Shown here: piece after piece, positions 7,495-16,384 of the stretch
Layout: each line of letters opens with the position of its first letter
Numbering within the stretch: position 1 is the first letter of the stretch
From: Nocardioides luti
Lineage (GTDB): Bacteria > Actinomycetota > Actinomycetes > Propionibacteriales > Nocardioidaceae
Length of the DNA stretch: 64,000 nucleotides
Assembly: GCF_014212315.1 (NCBI RefSeq)
Contig: NZ_JACKXE010000001.1
Coordinates: 2,418,001 to 2,482,000, forward strand
Reading direction: 5' to 3'
Program-made: the position numbers and the translations under genes
The notes under the pieces: model-generated
Told to the model about the DNA's origin: nothing
Seen by the model: the letters and a program-made list of their open reading frames with translations, nothing else
Databases searched by the model: none

Positions 7495-8505
7495 TCAGAG
7501 ACCGGCGGTCTTGACCGACTCCGAGGCGGCTCCGGCGGCGACGGCCTCCTGGGCCTGGCCCTGCGTGGCGGCGCTGTGGTCGAGCTCGGCGAGGTAGCGC
7601 TCGGCGTCCAGCGCGGCGGCGCAGCCGGTGCCGGCGGCGGTGATGGCCTGCCGGTAGTGGTGGTCCACCAGGTCGCCGGCCGCGAAGACGCCGGGCTGGT
7701 TGGTCGCCGTGGAGGGGTGCTCCACGAGGACGTAGCCGTTGTCGTCGAGGTCGATCTGGCCGGTGAGCAGCTCGGAGCGCGGGTCGTGGCCGATCGCGAT
7801 GAACAGGCCGGTCGCGTCGAGGTTGCGGGTCTCGCCGGTCACGGTGTCCTTGAGGGTCAGCGACTCGAGGCGGTCCTCGCCGTTGATCTCCTCGATGACG
7901 GAGTTCCACACGATGTCGAGCTTGGGGTCGGCGAAGGCCCGCTCCTGCATGATCTTCGAGGCGCGCAGCTCGTCGCGGCGCACGATCAGCGAGACCTTGG
8001 AGCCGAAGCGCGTGAGGAAGGTGGCCTCCTCGATGGCGGAGTCGCCGCCCCCGACCACGGCGATGTGCTGCTCGCGGAAGAAGAAGCCGTCGCAGGTCGC
8101 GCACCAGGACACCCCGCGGCCGGAGAGCTCCTCCTCGCGGGGGAGGCCCAGCTTGCGGTAGCCGGAGCCGGTCGCGAGCACGATGGACCGCGCGGTGTAG
8201 GTGTCGGTCGCCGTCTTCACGGTCTTGACCTCACCGGTGAGGTCCACCTCGACGATGTCGTCGGCGACCAGCTCGGCGCCGAAGCGCTCGGCCTGCGCGC
8301 GCATCTCGTCCATCAGGGCCGGTCCCATGATGCCGTCGCGGAAGCCGGGGAAGTTCTCCACCTCGGTGGTGTTCATCAGCGCCCCGCCGGCGGTCACCGA
8401 GCCCTCGAAGACGAGGGGGGCCAGGCTCGCGCGGGCGGCGTACACCGCGGCGGTGTAGCCGGAGGGGCCGGAGCCGATGATGATGACGTTGCGGGTGTCG
8501 GACAT
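7495..8505 (-). CDS. trxB: Thioredoxin-disulfide reductase
   Basis: FAD- and NADPH-dependent flavoprotein that reduces TrxA. The FAD loop is [18 protein letters not shown], the redox-active pair is [10 protein letters not shown], the NADPH loop is [15 protein letters not shown], and the C-terminal FAD segment is [11 protein letters not shown] place the start at ATG 8505 ([10 protein letters not shown], 336 residues) rather than at an in-frame codon 36 bases upstream, because GAGGAGAG lies nine bases before it. A 50-residue acidic and alanine-rich tail follows the catalytic fold. The upstream neighbours are the anti-sigma candidate and ECF sigma gene, so expression may respond to that sigma factor. 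Confidence 0.96.
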   Translation of the reverse strand: MSDTRNVIIIGSGPSGYTAAVYAARASLAPLVFEGSVTAGGALMNTTEVENFPGFRDGIMGPALMDEMRAQAERFGAELVADDIVEVDLTGEVKTVKTATDTYTARSIVLATGSGYRKLGLPREEELSGRGVSWCATCDGFFFREQHIAVVGGGDSAIEEATFLTRFGSKVSLIVRRDELRASKIMQERAFADPKLDIVWNSVIEEINGEDRLESLTLKDTVTGETRNLDATGLFIAIGHDPRSELLTGQIDLDDNGYVLVEHPSTATNQPGVFAAGDLVDHHYRQAITAAGTGCAAALDAERYLAELDHSAATQGQAQEAVAAGAASESVKTAGL

Positions 8506-8582
8506 GGAGTGGAACTCTCCTCTTTCGGTGGACCTCGACACAACCGATCGTAGGCGAGCGGCATTCCCCGCGGCGGGCAGCG

Positions 8583-9377
8583 TCAGGGCGCGGGCAGCGT
8601 GGTGGAGCGCAGCACCACGGAGCTGCCGCAGCCGTACAGGTCGACGACCTGGGTGTCGCCCATCGCCCGGCGGAAGACCAGCACGCCGGGATCCCCGGCG
8701 TAGATGACCGGGACGAACACGCCGGCGCCCCAGTCCGCGGGCTCGCAGACGAAACCGCTGGTCGACGCGAGGGCCCCTGCCCCGGCCTCCTCGCTCCGCA
8801 GCCCTTCCGCGGAGTAGGCCGAGGGGTTGTCGAGGATCGCGTTCAGCTGCAGGGCCCGCGAGCGCAGCCGGCGGATGTCCGTCGAGAAGTCCTTCTCCGA
8901 CAGCGGGCGCGGCGCGGGGAGGGCGTACGTCACCTTCCCGTCGGTCGGGCTCGCCTGCTCGGCCAGCGATCCGCCCGCCTCCTTGCGGCTGGTGTCCGAG
9001 CCCGCGGCCTCCGGGGCGTCGCCGGCTCCCGCCGAGTCGGCGCTGGTCGCCGAGCCGTCGCTGCCGGACAGCTGCGGCAGCACCTGGCCGAGCCCGATCC
9101 CGACGGCGACGACGGCCGCGGCGGCGACGAGGAGGGTGGCCACCCGACGGCGGCGGTGCGAGGCGAGGTCGACCACGGGGGCGGGGTCGGCGTGCCCGCC
9201 GGCCGCGAGCTCGGCCAGCACGCGGTCGAGCCGCGCGGCGACGTCGCCGGGGACCGGCTCGGCGAGGCGTGCGTCGGCGAGCATCCGGCGTACGTCGCGC
9301 TCCTGCTCCGGCGTGAGACCGGGCTCGTCGGAGGCCCCGTCGGCGTCGTCGTACGGCTGGTCGGTCGGCTCGGTCAT
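8583..9377 (-). CDS. Membrane anti-sigma factor candidate (downstream of sigM)
   Basis: A 264-residue protein with an acidic cytoplasmic N-terminus (about 1-95, including [20 protein letters not shown]). One transmembrane helix is at about 100-122 ([20 protein letters not shown]) and an extracytoplasmic domain with few recognisable motifs follows. Its position directly after an ECF sigma gene and before trxB matches Rv3912/RsmA next to sigM in Mycobacterium tuberculosis. The zinc-type HxxxCxxC anti-sigma motif is not present, so the assignment rests on position and topology. The extracellular part has two cysteines (FVCEPADWG and LYGCGSS) that could form a disulfide. Confidence 0.65.
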   Translation of the reverse strand: MTEPTDQPYDDADGASDEPGLTPEQERDVRRMLADARLAEPVPGDVAARLDRVLAELAAGGHADPAPVVDLASHRRRRVATLLVAAAAVVAVGIGLGQVLPQLSGSDGSATSADSAGAGDAPEAAGSDTSRKEAGGSLAEQASPTDGKVTYALPAPRPLSEKDFSTDIRRLRSRALQLNAILDNPSAYSAEGLRSEEAGAGALASTSGFVCEPADWGAGVFVPVIYAGDPGVLVFRRAMGDTQVVDLYGCGSSVVLRSTTLPAP

Positions 9378-9419
9378 CGGGGTCCTCCTCTCGGGGGGGT
9401 CGGGCGGTGCGGGGCGCGG

Positions 9420-10127
9420 TCAGGGGTCGGCGGGCGTGGGGGGTGCGCGGGGAGCCGTGGTGGATCGGACGGGCCGGGGCGGGTCGGGGTTCCCCGGCGC
9501 GGGGTGCGCCGCGTCACCATCCTCCCGGAGCACCCCCAGCAGCACCGCCAGCCGGGCCCGGCCGCGCGAGCAGCGGGACTTCACGGTGCCGACGGCGCAG
9601 TCCAGCATCTCGGCCACCTCGGCGACCGGGTAGCCCTCCATGTCGACCAGGACCAGCGCCGCCCGCTGCTCGTCGGGCAGGGTGGCCAGGGCGTCCAGGA
9701 CTGCCCGTCGCCGCTCGTCGCGCACGCTGAGGTCGGCGGGGTCCTGCTCGGCCTCGGTGGCGGAGGCGAGCGAGCCGCGGTTGCCGTACTCCTCGAGGTC
9801 GTCGGGGAGGGTCTCGGTACGGCGTACCTTCGCCGCGCGCAGCCGGTCCAGGCACGCGTTGACGACGACCCGGTGCAGCCACGTGGTGACGGCGGCCTCG
9901 CCGCGGAAGGAGCCGGCCCGGCGGTAGGCCGCGATCAGGCCGTCCTGCAGCCCGTCGGCGGCGTCCTCCGGGTTGCCCATCGTGCGGACCGCGACCGCCC
10001 AGAGCCGGTCGCGGTGCCGGCCGAAGAGGACGCCGAACGCGTCGGGGTCGCCGTCGACGTGGGCGCGCAGCAGCTCCTGGTCGGTCGGCTGGTCGGCGAG
10101 CGGGTCGGTCGGCTGGTCGGGGGTCAT
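9420..10127 (-). CDS. sigM: ECF RNA polymerase sigma factor, SigM-like
   Basis: A 235-residue sigma-70 family factor. Region 2 spans about residues 28-100 ([19 protein letters not shown], then [19 protein letters not shown] and [16 protein letters not shown]). Region 4 spans about 135-190 ([39 protein letters not shown]). Regions 1 and 3 are absent, which defines the ECF class. The C-terminal 35 residues are a Pro-rich tail. By synteny with mycobacterial sigM (murJ-like gene before it, anti-sigma and trxB after it) it should respond to envelope or redox stress. The upstream pseudokinase gene ends seven bases before its ATG, so the two are probably cotranscribed. Confidence 0.88.
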   Translation of the reverse strand: MTPDQPTDPLADQPTDQELLRAHVDGDPDAFGVLFGRHRDRLWAVAVRTMGNPEDAADGLQDGLIAAYRRAGSFRGEAAVTTWLHRVVVNACLDRLRAAKVRRTETLPDDLEEYGNRGSLASATEAEQDPADLSVRDERRRAVLDALATLPDEQRAALVLVDMEGYPVAEVAEMLDCAVGTVKSRCSRGRARLAVLLGVLREDGDAAHPAPGNPDPPRPVRSTTAPRAPPTPADP

Positions 10128-10134
10128 CGCGCGG

Positions 10135-12249
10135 TCATCCCCGGACCGCGACCTCGGCGATCTCGCCGCGGTAGCGGCCCTCGACCGTCGGGAGGGAGGT
10201 GAGCCAGACGGTGACGTACCGCCCCGTCACGGGCTCGTCCAGGGTGATCCGCCCGCGCGGCTTGACGCTGCCCCGGGCCGCGGGGGTGAGGCCGCGGACC
10301 CCGGTGGGCACGGTGTCGGTGACGTAGACGGACACGCCGGTCGCCGCGCCGACGGTGGTGAGGTCGACCGAGGACACGGAGGTGCTCTCGCCGAGGTCGA
10401 GGACCAGCCCGACGCCGGTCTTGAGGCCGCCGGGGCCGAAGTTCTGGTCGTAGGTCATCGTCCGCCAGGCCGTCGACGGGTTCCCGTCGAGCGCGAGCGG
10501 CACGAGGTCCGGGTTCTCGTCCGGCGGGTCGCCCTGCGGGTCGAAGTCCTGCGCGCTCACGCCGGTGATGACGGCCGGCAGGGTCGCCTCCGCCGAGGGG
10601 CTGGACGCGCTCGGCCGGCTGCTGTCGGGCTCGGCGCCGAGCGGGGTCTTGCCGCGGCCGAGGTTGTAGGCGACGACCACGGCGACGAGCAGCAGCAGCC
10701 CGGCGGCGATGGCGCCGGCCAGTCGCAGCCAGCTGCGGCCAGGCACCTCGTCGTCGTCGTCCTCGTCGCTGATCGGGGTCACGCCGGTGCCGGTCGAGGA
10801 GCTGGACTCCCAGGGCCAGAAGTCGCCGGTGCTCGTCGTCACCGCGCCGGGGCGGGGGGTGCGCACGGGCCGGCCGTCCGCAGGGTCGGGGGCGAAGAGG
10901 GGTCGCTCGGGAGGCGGCTCGAACGGCGGGGGCGGGGGCGCCTTCTCGGTGCGGGCGGTCAGCCAGGAGACGTCGTCGTTCTCGTCGTCGAAGATCGGCA
11001 GCCCCGCCTGCGTCGGCTGCTCGACCGGGACGTCGCGTGGTTGCCCGGCGTCCGGGTCGGTCCGCGCCTCGCGGTTGTCGGGGCCGTCAGGGGAGGGGTC
11101 GGCGTCTCCGGGACCCGCCGGGGGCACCGGGACCGCGACCAGGGTCGGCTCGGACGCGGCCGAGGGCGGGGGCGTCGTCGGGGCCGGCGACGCTGGTGGC
11201 TCGGGGGAGGACTCGGCTGACTCGGCGATGGGCTCGGGGGTCGAGTCGGCAGGGACTGCCGGCGGCGCCAGCCGGACCACGGTGGGCTCCGGAGGGGGAG
11301 CGGGCGCCGGCGCGGGCGTCGGGGCGGCGTCCTCGGGGGTGGCGTCGGGTGCGGGCGGCACCTCGGCGGCCGCGTCCCCGCTCGGCGCGGGACGGTCGGG
11401 GAGGGGGGCGAAGGCCACGGTCTCCGGCTGGCGGTGGACGGGGGCGCTGGCGGCCTCCGCCTCGGCCATGCCGGTCGTGTCGCCCACGAAGTCGCGCAGG
11501 TAGTCGCCGATCCCGCGCGCGGTGCTCAGGTCGTGGGCGGAGCGCAGGCTGCCGTGGGAGGGGTAGGGGTTCACGACTTCGTCGCAGAGCGCGTCGAGCG
11601 GGCGCGGGATCCCGGCCCGGACCTGGCGCGGCCGCAGCACCCGGCCGTGCTCCTGGGGGGCGGGAGTGACGTCGGAGGGCGAGGCGCCGGGCCAGCGACC
11701 GGTCAGGGCGGCGTACAGCAGCCCGCCCAGGTCGCTGACGTCGGTGCTCGGGCGGCCGGCGGGCAGCCCGCGGAGGGCGGCGTCGACGGAGAAGCCGATC
11801 ACCCGGATCGCGCCGTTGCGGTCGACGAGCACGTTCTCGGGGACGAGCCGCCCGTGGGCGACGCCCGCGTCGTGCGCCACCGCGATCGACGCCGCGACCT
11901 CGGAGACCAGCCAGGCGGCCCGGCGGGCGCCGAGCGGCCCCTCGTCGACCAGCATGATGTCGAGGGAGCGGCCCGAGCCCCACTCGTTGACCACGAAGCA
12001 GAGCCCGTCGACCTGGTCGGCGTCCAGGACGCGCAGCAGCCGGCGGTCCAGGATCGTCGCGGAGCGGCGGGCGGCCTCGAGCAGCCCGGGCGCGCGCTCG
12101 TCGTCCGCACCGATCACGTGCAGGGCGACGTGCCGCTCCAGGACCCCGTCGTGGGCCCGCCAGAAGCGGCCGCCCTCGCTCTCGGTGAGGAGGTCCACCA
12201 GGCGGTAGCGGTCGGCGAGGACGTCTCCGGGCCGGATGGAGTTCGGCAC
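10135..12249 (-). CDS. Membrane pseudokinase with discoidin-like ectodomain
   Basis: A 704-residue single-pass membrane protein. Residues 1-250 have a protein-kinase fold (VLADRYRLVDLLTESEGGRF) with all catalytic elements replaced. The ATP-lysine strand reads VALHVIG, HRDxKxxN reads AHGRLVPENVL, and DFG reads IGFS, so it should not phosphorylate. A Pro/Ala-rich linker runs to about 510, then one transmembrane helix (AGAIAAGLLLLVAVVVAYNL). A C-terminal domain with ALDGNPSTAWRTMTY and a GRYVTVWL strand resembles F5/8-type (discoidin) ligand-binding folds. In M. tuberculosis the same modules are fused to MurJ in one protein (Rv3910), whose pseudokinase recruits FhaA. Here it is a separate gene just downstream of murJ. 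Confidence 0.85.
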   Translation of the reverse strand: MPNSIRPGDVLADRYRLVDLLTESEGGRFWRAHDGVLERHVALHVIGADDERAPGLLEAARRSATILDRRLLRVLDADQVDGLCFVVNEWGSGRSLDIMLVDEGPLGARRAAWLVSEVAASIAVAHDAGVAHGRLVPENVLVDRNGAIRVIGFSVDAALRGLPAGRPSTDVSDLGGLLYAALTGRWPGASPSDVTPAPQEHGRVLRPRQVRAGIPRPLDALCDEVVNPYPSHGSLRSAHDLSTARGIGDYLRDFVGDTTGMAEAEAASAPVHRQPETVAFAPLPDRPAPSGDAAAEVPPAPDATPEDAAPTPAPAPAPPPEPTVVRLAPPAVPADSTPEPIAESAESSPEPPASPAPTTPPPSAASEPTLVAVPVPPAGPGDADPSPDGPDNREARTDPDAGQPRDVPVEQPTQAGLPIFDDENDDVSWLTARTEKAPPPPPFEPPPERPLFAPDPADGRPVRTPRPGAVTTSTGDFWPWESSSSTGTGVTPISDEDDDDEVPGRSWLRLAGAIAAGLLLLVAVVVAYNLGRGKTPLGAEPDSSRPSASSPSAEATLPAVITGVSAQDFDPQGDPPDENPDLVPLALDGNPSTAWRTMTYDQNFGPGGLKTGVGLVLDLGESTSVSSVDLTTVGAATGVSVYVTDTVPTGVRGLTPAARGSVKPRGRITLDEPVTGRYVTVWLTSLPTVEGRYRGEIAEVAVRG

Positions 12250-12352
12250 GCCTCTCCCCTCTGGATCCGCTGCGGCGTCGGGTCTCGCTGGTGGTCGGAC
12301 GGGTGGTCGGACTACGCCGCCATCGTAGGGCGCGCGGGCCTCGTCCTCGTGG

Positions 12353-14041
12353 TCACCGGCGCGCGCGCCGACGAAGGACCGTGTCGAGCACGTCGGTGAC
12401 CTCGCGCAGCCGCAGCGCCCGGGCCAGGAGGAGGAACAGGGCCACGTCGAGCCCCGTGATCGCGACGCCCTGGGCGAGCGCGACCGGCCACGTCGGCGTG
12501 CCGGTGAGGTCGTGCAGGAAGAGCGCCAGGGCGAGGGCCGGCACCGTGGCCCCGACCGTCGCCAGCGCCAGGCGCACGAGGAACCGGACCAGCCGGGGCG
12601 TCTCCAGCCCGCCGGTGAGGCGGCGGAGCACGGCGTACGACACGAGCGAGCCGACGGCGTACGACGCGGTGTAGGCGAGCACCAGGGACGGGGAGGTGTG
12701 GGCGTCGTCGGTGCTGCGGACCAGCGCCACGGCCACGGCGATGTTGGTCAGCGCGACGGCGCACTGGATGAAGAAGACCGTGCGGGTGTGCTCGAGGGCG
12801 TAGAACCCGCGCAGCATCAGGTAGTGGACCGTGAAGAACACCAGCCCGGGCCCGAAGAGGGCCAGCGACGGGACGTAGAGGCCGATGTCGTCGCGCGCGG
12901 CCCCGTGGAGGATGACGTTCGCGACGTCGGGGGCCACCAGCGGCAGCAGCGCAGCGAACGGCACGACGACCGCGAGCGCCGTGCGCAGCGCCGAGGTCAG
13001 CGATCGGGCCAGCCCGGCGAGGTCGCCGCTCGCGGAGAGCGCCGAGAGCCGCGGCAGGATCGCGGTCGCCAGCGACACGGTGATGATCGAGTGCGGCACC
13101 ATCATGATGAGGAACGTCGAGGAGTAGACGGTCAGGCCGGTGCCGTCGTCGCCGCCGGCGGTGCCGCCGGAGGCGAGGTTCACGACGACGAAGTACGCCG
13201 CCTGGTTGACCACCACGAAGAGCACGGTCCAGATCCCGAGCCGGAACGTGTGGCCGAGCCCGGTGCCGCGGAAGTCGAAGCGCGGGCGGTAGGTGAAGCC
13301 GGCCTTCTTGAGGTACGGCACCAGGATCATCAGCTGGGCCACGATGCCGAGCGTCGAGCCGAGGCCCAGGAGCAGCTCCTGGTGGGCGGTGAACGCCGAC
13401 CGCAGCTGCGAGTCCGGGACCGGACCGAACGCGACGAGGTAGACGACCAGCACCGCCACCGAGATCACGTTGTTGGCGATCGGCGCCCACATCATCGGCC
13501 CGAAGCGGCGGCGTGAGTTCAGGATCTGGCCGACCAGCACGAACATGCCGTAGAAGAAGACCTGCGGCAGGCAGTAGCGCGCGAAGTCGACGACCGACTC
13601 CCGCTGGGCGGCCAGGGCCGGGGTGTCGTAGTCCGCGTCGAGGTAGAACGAGAGCACCGCCGGCGCCGCGACCACCAGCAGCACGGAGACCGCGCCGAGG
13701 AACAGCGCGGCGAGCGTGATCACCCTGTTCGTATAGGCCTCGCCGCCGTCCGCGTCGTCCTTCATCGCCCGGACCAGCTGGGGGACCAGGACGGCGTTGA
13801 AGACGCCACCGGCGAGCAGGATGTAGAGCGCGTTGGGGATCGTGTTGGCGACCGTGAAGATGTCGGCGTGCAGCGAGAGGCCCAGGGCCGCGGCCAGCAG
13901 GGCCGAGCGCACGAAGCCGCTCAGCCGCGAGACGACCGTGCCGGCCGCCATCACCGCGCTGGAGGCGAGGATCTTGCGGTCCTCGCGCTGCTGGGTCGTC
14001 TCGCCCGCCTCGGTGCCGGAGGGCGTCTCGGGGGCGCTCAT
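12353..14041 (-). CDS. murJ: Lipid II flippase MurJ
   Basis: Integral membrane MurJ (MviN) of the MOP superfamily, which flips lipid II across the membrane for peptidoglycan synthesis. ATG at 14041 overlaps the stop of the upstream gene (ATGA) and gives 562 residues with roughly 14 hydrophobic helices. Family hallmarks include AAGTVVSRLSGFVRSALLAA near the N-terminus, ADIFTVANTIPNALYILLAG, and NAVLVPQLVRAM. The frame stays open upstream, but that stretch is antisense-like and the ATGA start is clearly better. Unlike mycobacterial MviN it ends after the membrane domain; the pseudokinase part follows as its own gene after about 100 bases. Confidence 0.94.
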   Translation of the reverse strand: MSAPETPSGTEAGETTQQREDRKILASSAVMAAGTVVSRLSGFVRSALLAAALGLSLHADIFTVANTIPNALYILLAGGVFNAVLVPQLVRAMKDDADGGEAYTNRVITLAALFLGAVSVLLVVAAPAVLSFYLDADYDTPALAAQRESVVDFARYCLPQVFFYGMFVLVGQILNSRRRFGPMMWAPIANNVISVAVLVVYLVAFGPVPDSQLRSAFTAHQELLLGLGSTLGIVAQLMILVPYLKKAGFTYRPRFDFRGTGLGHTFRLGIWTVLFVVVNQAAYFVVVNLASGGTAGGDDGTGLTVYSSTFLIMMVPHSIITVSLATAILPRLSALSASGDLAGLARSLTSALRTALAVVVPFAALLPLVAPDVANVILHGAARDDIGLYVPSLALFGPGLVFFTVHYLMLRGFYALEHTRTVFFIQCAVALTNIAVAVALVRSTDDAHTSPSLVLAYTASYAVGSLVSYAVLRRLTGGLETPRLVRFLVRLALATVGATVPALALALFLHDLTGTPTWPVALAQGVAITGLDVALFLLLARALRLREVTDVLDTVLRRRARR

Positions 14042-16287
14042 GCCTGCCGCGCCGCTCGCGCCGCGGCGCGGACCCGGCGGAAGAGCCGGACCAGGATCGC
14101 GCCGAAGAGCAGGGCAACGCCGGTGCCGAGGATCACCCAGATCACGCCGCTGACCTGCGCGGAGCGGATCGGGACCTGGTCGCTGCCGCCCAGCGGCGTC
14201 CCGTCGACGTCCGTCACCACGAGCGTCACGTTGTGGACGCCGGGGCGCTGGGTCGAGGCGTTGAGGAGCACGGTCGTGCGCGCGCCCGGGCCGATCGGGA
14301 TCGTCTCGGGCACCCGGATCTCCAGCGGCTGGTCGGACATCGCCTGGATGCTGACGGTCACGGGCTCGTCGAGGCCGTTGACCAGCGTCGCGGCGAAGCG
14401 GCCGCTGGCGCTCGACAGGGTGACCTGCCGCGGCGCCTCGATCCGGATCGTCGACATCTGGCTCTCCAGCCAGGTCCGGGCCGCGTCGGCGTCGGCCCGG
14501 CTCGCGTCGGGGTGGTCGCGGCCGGCGTACGACGCGGTGCTGTAGGCGCGGTCCGCGACCTCGTCGGCGACGCTGCTGTTCTCGGTGAGGACGTTCTGCA
14601 GCGTCTCGCCGGTGCGGATCAGCGAGTCGGTGGCGGCGAAGTTCGCGGCGTCCAGCTCGCGGCGTGCCTCGCGGCGCGGGTAGGTCAGGTCGTCGACGTC
14701 GGCCCTGCGACCGTCGCGGGCGCTCGCCGTGGCGACGCTCGTCAGGTGCAGCCAGCTGATGTCGAGCCCCTCGAAGAACCCGTTGGTCCGGGTGGGCGAC
14801 CAGCGGCCCGGGAAGACCGCCACCAGCGGGCGGGTGCCGGGGGCGAGCACGCGCAGCGCGGCCTCGCTCACGATCCGCTGGCGCAGCGCCACGGGGCTGA
14901 GCGGGTCGCCGGGGCCGGGGCCGCCGGCCATCGCGCCCGAGGAGGTCGAGACCAGCGTCCGGCCGTCGACCTTCGCGACCGGGGGCGCCTGGCCGGGGAA
15001 CATCCGGTCCGTGACCAGCGCGGTCGTGTCCTGGTCGACCAGGTCGAGCGCGTCCGCGTCCAGGTAGCCCGACGGGGGCGCGATCGCGGCGGTCATCGGC
15101 AGGTCCCACGGCGTCAGGTCGGTGCCGCTGCGGGTGCGGGCGCTGTCGTAGAGGGACGGGTTGCGCTCGGCCGCGGCGGCGACGTCGAGGTCGCCGTACG
15201 GCAGGGCCAGGATCTGGCTCGACTGCAGGCCCTCGTGCAGCCGGTCCAGCCAGGCGGCCGCGGCGTCACCGGCGGCGGCCGTGAGCGGGTCCGGCTCGGC
15301 GGCGTCGCCGCTCCCGTCGCCGCTGGCGCCGTCCGACGGCGAGGGGGAGGTGGGGGTGGCGTCGTCGGTGCCGACGCCGGCCTCGCCCTCACCCTCGGGG
15401 GGCGGGGTGGCGGCGAACGAGACCGGCGGGTTGCCGTCGACCAGCCGGCGCGCGGCATCCGGCACGCTGGGGTCGATCAGCCAGGTGAGCGGCCGGGACC
15501 CGGCCGAGGCGCCGAAGTCCACGAGGTCGCGCAGCTTGCCGTCGGGGGACAGCGCGGTGGTCCAGTCCTCGACGTCCTCGAGGCTGCCGTCGGCAGCGTA
15601 GGTGACGTCGCGGCGGATGGGCAGCACCAGCGCGGTGTCGACCTGCTTGCGCGTGGTGGGCACCAGCGGGACGAAGGTCCGGGCCCGGCCGTCCGCCCCG
15701 TCGACCCGCCCGTCCGGACCCTCGCCGAGGGCGTGCACGCCGAACCAGTAGACGCCCGGCTCCTGGGCCGGCAGCAGCGCCCGCGGCACCTTGATCGCGA
15801 ACTGCTTGGTCTGGCCCGGCGCGAGCTCGTCGATCGTGGCGAAGGTGCCCGGGGCGGTGATCCGGTCGCCGACGTAGGCCGTCTCGGGCAGCGCGGCGCT
15901 CTCGGCCAGCTCCGCCGACGAGGTCATCGGCGTGGCGGACATGAAGGAGTAGGTGCGCACGTCGCGCCAGGTCTCGGTGTCCTCGTTGGTCACCGACCCG
16001 GTGATGCGCACGGGACCCTTGCGGGGGACGTACGACGGCGTCAGCGTGTCGATCGTGACCTGCAGCGGCGACTCGCTCGCGGCGAGCGCACGCCGCGTGG
16101 CGCGGGCCGCGTGGGTCGCGTGACGGACCCGGGCGGCGTGGGCGGCGGCCGGCAGCTCCGCGGCCAGGGTGGACTCCTCGCCGGTGCCGGCCAAGGGGTA
16201 CGCCGTCGCCGGGGCCGCCGTGAGCATCGGCACCGCCGTCGCCACCACCGCCGCGAGGGCAGGCAGCAGCGAGGAGGGGCGAAGCAC
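14038..16287 (-). CDS. Secreted membrane-anchored protein, DUF6049-like (Rv3909 type)
   Basis: A 749-residue protein with an N-terminal signal peptide (SSLLPALAAVVATAVPMLTA, cleavage near APATAYP). A long extracytoplasmic part follows, with beta-rich segments such as VRITGSVTNEDTETWRDV and VTVSIQAMSDQPLEIRVP. One C-terminal transmembrane helix (VIWVILGTGVALLFGAILVR) precedes a short basic cytoplasmic tail. An acidic Ser/Asp low-complexity insert is near residues 295-330. It corresponds by position to Rv3909 between the CCA-adding enzyme and MviN in mycobacteria. Function is not established; overlap of its stop with murJ (ATGA) suggests a cell-wall role. Its promoter region (97 bases) is shared with the divergent pcnA/cca gene. 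Confidence 0.75.
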   Translation of the reverse strand: MLRPSSLLPALAAVVATAVPMLTAAPATAYPLAGTGEESTLAAELPAAAHAARVRHATHAARATRRALAASESPLQVTIDTLTPSYVPRKGPVRITGSVTNEDTETWRDVRTYSFMSATPMTSSAELAESAALPETAYVGDRITAPGTFATIDELAPGQTKQFAIKVPRALLPAQEPGVYWFGVHALGEGPDGRVDGADGRARTFVPLVPTTRKQVDTALVLPIRRDVTYAADGSLEDVEDWTTALSPDGKLRDLVDFGASAGSRPLTWLIDPSVPDAARRLVDGNPPVSFAATPPPEGEGEAGVGTDDATPTSPSPSDGASGDGSGDAAEPDPLTAAAGDAAAAWLDRLHEGLQSSQILALPYGDLDVAAAAERNPSLYDSARTRSGTDLTPWDLPMTAAIAPPSGYLDADALDLVDQDTTALVTDRMFPGQAPPVAKVDGRTLVSTSSGAMAGGPGPGDPLSPVALRQRIVSEAALRVLAPGTRPLVAVFPGRWSPTRTNGFFEGLDISWLHLTSVATASARDGRRADVDDLTYPRREARRELDAANFAATDSLIRTGETLQNVLTENSSVADEVADRAYSTASYAGRDHPDASRADADAARTWLESQMSTIRIEAPRQVTLSSASGRFAATLVNGLDEPVTVSIQAMSDQPLEIRVPETIPIGPGARTTVLLNASTQRPGVHNVTLVVTDVDGTPLGGSDQVPIRSAQVSGVIWVILGTGVALLFGAILVRLFRRVRAAARAARQA

Positions 16288-16384
16288 GCGCCGACTCTAT
16301 CCGCCGGGCTCACCCCTTCGGGCCGCCACGGCGGCCGAGCGCGAGTGCGGTGCGGGGGCGCCGACCCCACTAGACTCGCCTCCC

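Noticed and set aside
15290-15400. Possible frameshift in the DUF6049-type gene around its acidic Ser/Asp insert
   Set aside because: The frame is continuous on both sides and low-complexity inserts are common in secreted actinobacterial proteins.
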